DNA of 9,286 nt, taken from assembly GCA_027451265.1 (NCBI GenBank), contig DAIDJT010000091.1, positions 1-9,286 on the forward strand. Direction: 5' to 3'. Of the stretch, positions 4,833-9,286 are shown piece by piece. A model generated the notes under the pieces. It was not told the DNA's origin. It did not search any database and saw only the letters and a list, made by a program, of their open reading frames with translations. Made by a program: the position numbers and the translations under genes. Each line of letters opens with the position of its first letter. Position 1 is the stretch's first letter. The stretch comes from Bacteroidales bacterium. GTDB lineage: Bacteria > Bacteroidota > Bacteroidia > Bacteroidales > VadinHA17.

Positions 4833-7800
4833 ATGACAAGAATATTACAGCACCCGATACTTGAGATTCCCGCCAGGGAGGATACGAAATTTGTTTACAA
4901 GGGCAAGACAATTTCTGGGATGAAGGGTTTCACAATTGCAGCGGCATTACACCAGGCCGGATTCCCGGTACATACGCACAGCCTCGACAACCGTAACAGG
5001 AGCCTGGAGTGCGGCATTGGCAAGTGCGGTGCCTGCGAGATGCTTGTTGACGGAGTAGTGAAGCGCATTTGTATCACCCCGGTTGACGGTGTGAAAGAGG
5101 TGGCCGAGATCCCCTCCGGGTTCCATTCTGCCACCGCGGTAAAGGCAAACGGCGGCGCGAGAAAGGTATACCGGACAACAGTTGCAATAGCCGGAGCAGG
5201 TCCGGCAGGGCTGGCAGCCAGGGAAGTACTGAACAGTCATGGCGTACCCAACCTGGTCATCGACAGCAATGATCATATAGGCGGGCAGTTCCTGATGCAG
5301 ACACACCAGTTTTTCTTCTTCGAAAAGGAGCAGCGGTTCGGAGGCATGAGAGGCTTTGACATCGCCAAAACCCTGGCCGGGGATTCGCAGGAAGGCATTA
5401 TACTCAACTCCACAATCTGGGATATTCTTGAGGGTCAGAGGATAGCCGCCAAGAACATGCGTACCGGCGAGATCTTCTATGTGGATGCACAGTACCTGAT
5501 AGTGGCCACCGGTGCCGTGCCTTTCATGCCGGCGTTTGGCAACGATGACCTGCCGGGAGTATATACTGCGGCTGTAGTTCAGAAAATGATGAACCAGGAG
5601 CTGACCCTCCTTGGCAAAAACGTGCTGACTGTGGGGGCCGGCAACATCGGATACCTCACCTCCTACCAGCTGATGCAGGCCGGCGCAAAGGTGAAAGCCA
5701 TCATTGAGGCAATGCCGTTCGAGGGAGGGTTTCCCGTTCAGGCTAACAGGGTGAGGAGGCTAGGAATCCCAATTATCCTTTCGCATACGCTCGTCAGAGC
5801 CATTCCCAACAGCACCAATGACGGCATCTGCGGGGCGGTGATTGCCGAGAGCCGCGACTTCTCTCCGGTGCCGGGAACGGAAAAGGTCATTGAAGGCATT
5901 GACGCCATCAACATCTGTACCGGGCTGCTTCCTGACAACCAGCTTCTCGTAAAGGGACGCGAGGTTTTCGGCACGAAGGTCCATGCCGCCGGCGACGCCA
6001 TGCGCATCGGGGAAGGGACCACGGCAGTGCTTCGCGGCAAGCAGGCAGCCATGGAGATCATACAGGAGATGGGGGTTCGGAACAACTACAGCGAATACCT
6101 CTCGCTCTCAAAAGAATACATTGACTCACAGCAGCATCCGGCCAGGGTCATTGAGAACCCGTGGATGCCTGATGAGGCCAGGATGAACGCCAGGCCGTTC
6201 GTGATAATTGACTGCCTGTACAGCTTCGCATGCAATCCATGCCAGTTCGCATGCCCCCACGGAGCGATAACGAAAGCCTCACCTGATACCGTGCCGGCCC
6301 TGGACTATGAAAAGTGTACCGGATGTCTCAAATGCGTGTATCAGTGCCCGGGACTGGCAATCTTCGGTTACAACCTTGCAAAGGACCAGCTCTTCCTTCC
6401 GGTGGAGTACTTTGTTGAGGAGGGTGCAGAAGTCTGGCTCGTTGACAATAACGGCAAAAAGATAGGTGAGGGAGTGATTGAGAAGGTGATGATAAAGCCC
6501 AACAAGACAAATGTCGCAAGGGTCAGGGCCATCACCCCGAAAGGAAAGGATATTGTTGCCGCACGTGGTTTCATTGCAAAGGAAAACTACCCGGTGCCGG
6601 TTACATTCACTCCTGTTGCCGGGATGGAGTCGAAGGAGTATGTCTGCCACTGTGAGGATGTGAAACTGGAAGAGATAATGGCTGTCATCGGTGACAGGAA
6701 ATATATTTCTTTTGACGAGGTTAAGCACACCACACGCCTTGGGATGGGTCCGTGCCGTGGCAAACGTTGCATGAGGAGGCTCTCCATGCTGTTGCGTCCG
6801 ATGGGTATAGAGATTGTTGGTGACGCCACACCCAGGGCGCCGCTCTCAAACCAGCTCACCATGGGCGAGCTATGTCCGCAGCAGGAGCCTGAGCTTATTA
6901 TCACGCAGGGCGAGAGGAAGACGGTAAAGGTGGGTGCGCTGGTGGCAGGCGGAGGCATAACCGGCAGTGCACTTATGCGCTACCTGGCCGAGGCCGGGAT
7001 GAAACCGGTGCTCATCAATCATGAACGCGGCTCCTCATGGCGCAACATAGCAGGGGGAAGACCAAACTTCAGCGTCCCGGAACTGTCTGACATCGCCAGG
7101 CACAACCACGAGCTATTCAAAAATTTAGATAAGATTGGCGAGATAAATTACAGGGAGATAAAGTATGTTACATTCGCCCATGATGATGTAATGATGAGCC
7201 AGCTTGAGGCATCCCTGGCATGGTCTGACGGCGAGATTGTAGGCCCTGCTGAATATGCCTCAAAGATCGCCCCGGGGATCAACCCGAACCTCAGGGACAG
7301 ATACAGGGCTGCAATGATTACAAATGACTGCTGGCAGGCCACGCCGGGAAGGGTGATTGACCTGATAAGGCACCTTGGTATAGCTGCCGGGGGTACCGTG
7401 GAAGAGGACAGCACCGTGACAGCTGTGAGCCGCCACGGCAGGGAATATGTTGTCACAGTGCAGAACCATCGCGGTGAATACGTGGAGTATGAGACACCTG
7501 TCTTCATCAACGCCATGGGTGCGCACGGTGAGCAGTTTGCACGCAGTCTTGGCATCTATACCGGGACATACGGCGTTCGCCACCAGGCATTCATAACAAG
7601 GCGGCTCCCGATGATGGGACCGAACAACACCCCGCTGCCGATGCTGATTGACAGGCGCAACTACAAGGGTTTTGTGGCAGTATACGGCCAGCAGCTTGGC
7701 GAGACAGGCCAGATCATCGGCTGCGCCTCACCGGCTGCCGATCCGGCTGAAGCAGGGCGAAACCTGAAGGTGAACAGCAAGGAATTCATGGAGATTGTTT

Positions 7801-8057
7801 GCGAGGTATTCACCTCCTGGCTGCCGGATCTCGCCACTGCCGGGTTCCAGTCACTCTGGAGCGGCTATTACACAGAACCGAGGATGTACATTGACCCGGA
7901 ACACGGGCTCTTCCTCGGACTGCGCGGACAGGGGTTCATGCTGGGGCAGTACCTTGCAAAAATGTATGTTGACAAGCTCATGGGACGTGAGGTACCTGCA
8001 TACTTCAGCAGGCTTTCACTGAAGGGTGACGGGCTGCCGGAAAAGGCATTCAAATAA
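4833..8057 (+). CDS. Single-chain iron-sulfur flavoprotein dehydrogenase (HcnABC/opine oxidase/dye-linked proline dehydrogenase type fusion, 1074 aa)
   Basis: Five redox modules in one polypeptide. (a) N-terminal [2Fe-2S] domain, Cys60, 65, 68 and 80 (CGIGKCGAC). (b) Pyridine-nucleotide-disulfide-oxidoreductase-like module, about 113-440, with dinucleotide motifs GAGPAG (121-126) and GAGNIG (268-273) and the flavin motif AAGD (385-388). (c) Two-cluster ferredoxin insert, with Cys461, 467, 470, 474 and Cys495, 498, 501, 505. (d) BFD-like [2Fe-2S] domain, Cys605, 607, 641 and 646 (YVCHC, MGPCRGKRC). (e) C-terminal DAO-type FAD oxidase, about 700-1060, with GGGITG (706-711). In HcnABC, opine oxidases, D-hydroxyproline dehydrogenase and archaeal proline dehydrogenase complexes these are separate subunits. 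A secondary or cyclic amine or amino acid is the expected substrate of module e. The adjacent proline dehydrogenase suggests proline, D-proline or hydroxyproline, but substrate is not shown. No signal peptide, so cytoplasmic. ATG 4833 was chosen from the promoter position; TTG 4803 would add ten residues. Confidence 0.9.
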   Translation: MTRILQHPILEIPAREDTKFVYKGKTISGMKGFTIAAALHQAGFPVHTHSLDNRNRSLECGIGKCGACEMLVDGVVKRICITPVDGVKEVAEIPSGFHSATAVKANGGARKVYRTTVAIAGAGPAGLAAREVLNSHGVPNLVIDSNDHIGGQFLMQTHQFFFFEKEQRFGGMRGFDIAKTLAGDSQEGIILNSTIWDILEGQRIAAKNMRTGEIFYVDAQYLIVATGAVPFMPAFGNDDLPGVYTAAVVQKMMNQELTLLGKNVLTVGAGNIGYLTSYQLMQAGAKVKAIIEAMPFEGGFPVQANRVRRLGIPIILSHTLVRAIPNSTNDGICGAVIAESRDFSPVPGTEKVIEGIDAINICTGLLPDNQLLVKGREVFGTKVHAAGDAMRIGEGTTAVLRGKQAAMEIIQEMGVRNNYSEYLSLSKEYIDSQQHPARVIENPWMPDEARMNARPFVIIDCLYSFACNPCQFACPHGAITKASPDTVPALDYEKCTGCLKCVYQCPGLAIFGYNLAKDQLFLPVEYFVEEGAEVWLVDNNGKKIGEGVIEKVMIKPNKTNVARVRAITPKGKDIVAARGFIAKENYPVPVTFTPVAGMESKEYVCHCEDVKLEEIMAVIGDRKYISFDEVKHTTRLGMGPCRGKRCMRRLSMLLRPMGIEIVGDATPRAPLSNQLTMGELCPQQEPELIITQGERKTVKVGALVAGGGITGSALMRYLAEAGMKPVLINHERGSSWRNIAGGRPNFSVPELSDIARHNHELFKNLDKIGEINYREIKYVTFAHDDVMMSQLEASLAWSDGEIVGPAEYASKIAPGINPNLRDRYRAAMITNDCWQATPGRVIDLIRHLGIAAGGTVEEDSTVTAVSRHGREYVVTVQNHRGEYVEYETPVFINAMGAHGEQFARSLGIYTGTYGVRHQAFITRRLPMMGPNNTPLPMLIDRRNYKGFVAVYGQQLGETGQIIGCASPAADPAEAGRNLKVNSKEFMEIVCEVFTSWLPDLATAGFQSLWSGYYTEPRMYIDPEHGLFLGLRGQGFMLGQYLAKMYVDKLMGREVPAYFSRLSLKGDGLPEKAFK

Positions 8058-8068
8058 TGAATTTTTAA

Positions 8069-8076
8069 TATCTTTG
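8069..8076 (+). promoter_or_regulatory. Possible internal -7 promoter element before proline dehydrogenase
   Basis: TATCTTTG in the 45-base gap is an exact TAnnTTTG match, 26 bases before the ATG at 8103. The -33 region, which lies in the end of the upstream gene, has no TTG. Proline dehydrogenase may be transcribed both from the upstream promoter and from here. Confidence 0.35.
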
Positions 8077-8102
8077 AGCGCCAAAAATAAAACCGCCCAA
8101 AG

Positions 8103-9014
8103 ATGTTCAACAAGTTCATTGCCTCAATCCTTCCGTACTTTCCGAAGAAATTCATCTGGATCTTCTCGCGCGCCTATATCTCCGGCGTAACGATGGCCGA
8201 TGCCATGCGGGTATCCAAAGAACTTAACGCACAGGGCATTCGGGTTACCCTTGACGTGCTGGGTGAGTTCATCAAATCACTTGATGAGGCCGAAGCCAAC
8301 AAGCAGGAGTATCTCGACCTGATTGAGGAGACTCAGAAGAACGGTATCAACGGCAACTACTCACTCAAGCCTACAAGTTTCGGGCTGCTGATAGACAAGG
8401 AAGTTTGCTACAGACTTATGCGTGAGATAGTTGCAAAAGCCGCTTCCTACAATAACTTCTGCAGGATAGACATGGAAGACTCCCCCTGCACCGACCTGGA
8501 GATAGAGCTCTACAGGCGTCTCCATGCCGAGTTCCCGAAGAACGTCGGATTGGTGATTCAGGCCTACCTGAAGAGGACATACGGTGATCTTGAGAAGATG
8601 CTTGACATGAACACCCCGGAGATTCCCACCAACTACCGTCTGTGCAAGGGCATCTATGTCGAACCTGCCGGGATTGCATACAAGAAGTACGAGGAGATCA
8701 ACCAGCACTACCTGGAAGATCTCGAGTTCATGTTCCGGAATAAAATATATGTCGGCATAGCCACGCATGACAAGCCTCTGATTGAAGGGGCTTATGAGCT
8801 GATAAGGAAATATAATGTCTCAAAGAACATGTACGAGTTTCAGATGCTTTACGGCGTCACGCCGAAGCTTCGCCAGAGCATTGTTGCCGGGGGTCATGTG
8901 ATGAGGGTATATGTCCCCTTCGGGGAGAAATGGTTTGGCTATTCAACCAGGAGGTTAAAGGAGAATCCGAAGATAGCAAGCCATATCATGAAGGCAATTT
9001 TTGTAAAAGGATGA
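8103..9014 (+). CDS. Proline dehydrogenase, monofunctional (303 aa)
   Basis: FAD-dependent oxidation of L-proline to delta-1-pyrroline-5-carboxylate, the first step of proline catabolism, normally passing electrons to quinone at the membrane. The family's barrel motifs are visible in order: LKPTSFG (88-94, with the conserved Lys89), IDMEDS (122-127), VIQAYLKRT, RLCKGIYVEP, ATHD, EFQMLYGV, and the substrate-carboxylate pair Arg283-Arg284 in YSTRRLKENP (280-289). Length of about 300 matches monofunctional bacterial enzymes rather than PutA fusions. The ATG at 8103 is the natural start. It lies 45 bases after the fusion oxidoreductase on the same strand, so the two likely act in one pathway. No pyrroline-5-carboxylate dehydrogenase is in the window; it must be encoded elsewhere or downstream. 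Gene names putA/putB/prodh vary, so none is given. Confidence 0.94.
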   Translation: MFNKFIASILPYFPKKFIWIFSRAYISGVTMADAMRVSKELNAQGIRVTLDVLGEFIKSLDEAEANKQEYLDLIEETQKNGINGNYSLKPTSFGLLIDKEVCYRLMREIVAKAASYNNFCRIDMEDSPCTDLEIELYRRLHAEFPKNVGLVIQAYLKRTYGDLEKMLDMNTPEIPTNYRLCKGIYVEPAGIAYKKYEEINQHYLEDLEFMFRNKIYVGIATHDKPLIEGAYELIRKYNVSKNMYEFQMLYGVTPKLRQSIVAGGHVMRVYVPFGEKWFGYSTRRLKENPKIASHIMKAIFVKG

Positions 9015-9018
9015 TTCA

Positions 9019-9121
9019 GGCAAGAGGCAGGAGGCAATAGGCAGTAGTGTTGACATCATACAGGCAGATACAGCCCTGAGGCAGTTTCTTACTATTGCCT
9101 GATGCCTACTGCCTAATGCCT
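9019..9121. repeat. Two inverted arrays of 7-bp units (GGCANNA and TNNTGCC)
   Basis: At 9019-9047 four head-to-tail units read GGCAAGA, GGCAGGA, GGCAATA, GGCAGTA. At 9092-9121 four units read TATTGCC, TGATGCC, TACTGCC, TAATGCC. The second array is an imperfect reverse complement of the first, so about 30 bases can pair around a 44-base loop (9048-9091). It starts five bases after the proline dehydrogenase stop. It could act as a transcript-end structure between the convergent genes, although no T-run follows. The right arm includes the stop codon of the minus-strand fragment. Confidence 0.85.
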
Positions 9122-9286
9122 TACGAGCAGTGAATCATTTAACTGCCTCAGGAAATCCAGTTCACGAGCGGAGATGTACGGAGCCGGAGGTTTGGGTTCT
9201 TCTGGCGGCCCGGCGGCAATCATATATATTAAAGGTATCAGTGTGAGCGGGCTCAGCCCGATCATCCTGTCTGAGGGGATTTGTCC
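9113..9286 (-). CDS. Unidentified protein, C-terminal part with membrane segment (partial, at least 57 residues)
   Basis: An open minus-strand frame enters from the right edge and ends at TAG (9113-9115). The visible peptide has a hydrophobic stretch (LSPLTLIPLIYMIAAG), a Pro/Glu/Lys linker (PPEEPKPPAP), and an amphipathic end (SARELDFLRQLNDSLLVRH). This could be the C-terminus of a larger membrane protein, or a small protein of 50 residues starting at an internal ATG (9263-9265). I do not recognise the family. The frame is the only long open one here and its residue composition looks protein-like, but with so little visible it might be chance. The last codons and stop lie in the right arm of the heptamer repeat, which suggests the repeat inserted at, or grew into, the gene's 3' end. 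The gene converges on proline dehydrogenase. Confidence 0.45.
   Translation of the reverse strand, partial: GQIPSDRMIGLSPLTLIPLIYMIAAGPPEEPKPPAPYISARELDFLRQLNDSLLVRH

Noticed and set aside
6279..6958. Several minus-strand open frames inside the fusion oxidoreductase gene
   Set aside because: The plus-strand frame carries intact cofactor motifs throughout; the opposite frames are by-products of GC-rich coding sequence.

Overview
The window reads as chromosomal DNA of a Bacteroidota member, most likely a Bacteroidales/Marinilabiliales-like organism of moderate GC. The support is a PorP/SprF-family outer-membrane protein ending in IPCPEF, a gliding-type (type B) C-terminal sorting domain, a Bacteroidota-style DivIC/FtsB protein, near-absence of Shine-Dalgarno sites, and several matches to the phylum's promoter pattern (TTG, about 19-21 bases, TAnnTTTG). 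No tRNA, rRNA, CRISPR array or insertion sequence was seen, and no stretch over 300 bases lacks a gene.

Layout. (1) Bases 1-63 are a degenerate tandem array of 7-bp units (CGATTTG type) that runs into the promoter of thiS, a sulfur carrier gene. thiS overlaps by four bases (ATGA) with a septum-formation-initiator gene (DivIC/FtsB family). (2) Convergent to these, with no spacer, is a minus-strand OmpH/Skp-like lipoprotein gene whose apparent terminator lies inside the 3' coding end of the division gene. (3) Bases 1344-1581 are non-coding and carry a perfect 38-bp direct repeat. (4) Bases 1582-4650, minus strand, hold an ECF sigma factor, a membrane-anchored PKD protein with a type IX secretion (T9SS) type-B C-terminal domain overlapping it by four bases, and a PorP/SprF protein. 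The 133-bp gap before porP carries nested inverted and direct repeats. I read this as a sigma/anti-sigma-like pair tied to a T9SS outer-membrane component. (5) Divergent from it is a plus-strand catabolic pair. First comes a 1074-residue iron-sulfur flavoprotein joining in one chain the modules of HcnABC, opine oxidase or archaeal dye-linked proline dehydrogenase complexes. Monofunctional proline dehydrogenase follows. (6) The last 272 bases carry two inverted arrays of 7-bp units and the 3' end of an unidentified minus-strand gene that runs off the window.

How the genes may work together. The two enzymes at 4833-9014 plausibly oxidise proline and a related imino or amino acid, passing electrons through flavins and iron-sulfur clusters. 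The sigma/PKD/PorP group plausibly couples the state of the cell surface or secretion machinery to transcription. Both are inferences from domain content and gene order.

The two observations I consider most worth following are the all-in-one fusion oxidoreductase beside proline dehydrogenase, and the unusual PKD protein, which has an anti-sigma-like cytoplasmic head and a secretion-type tail.
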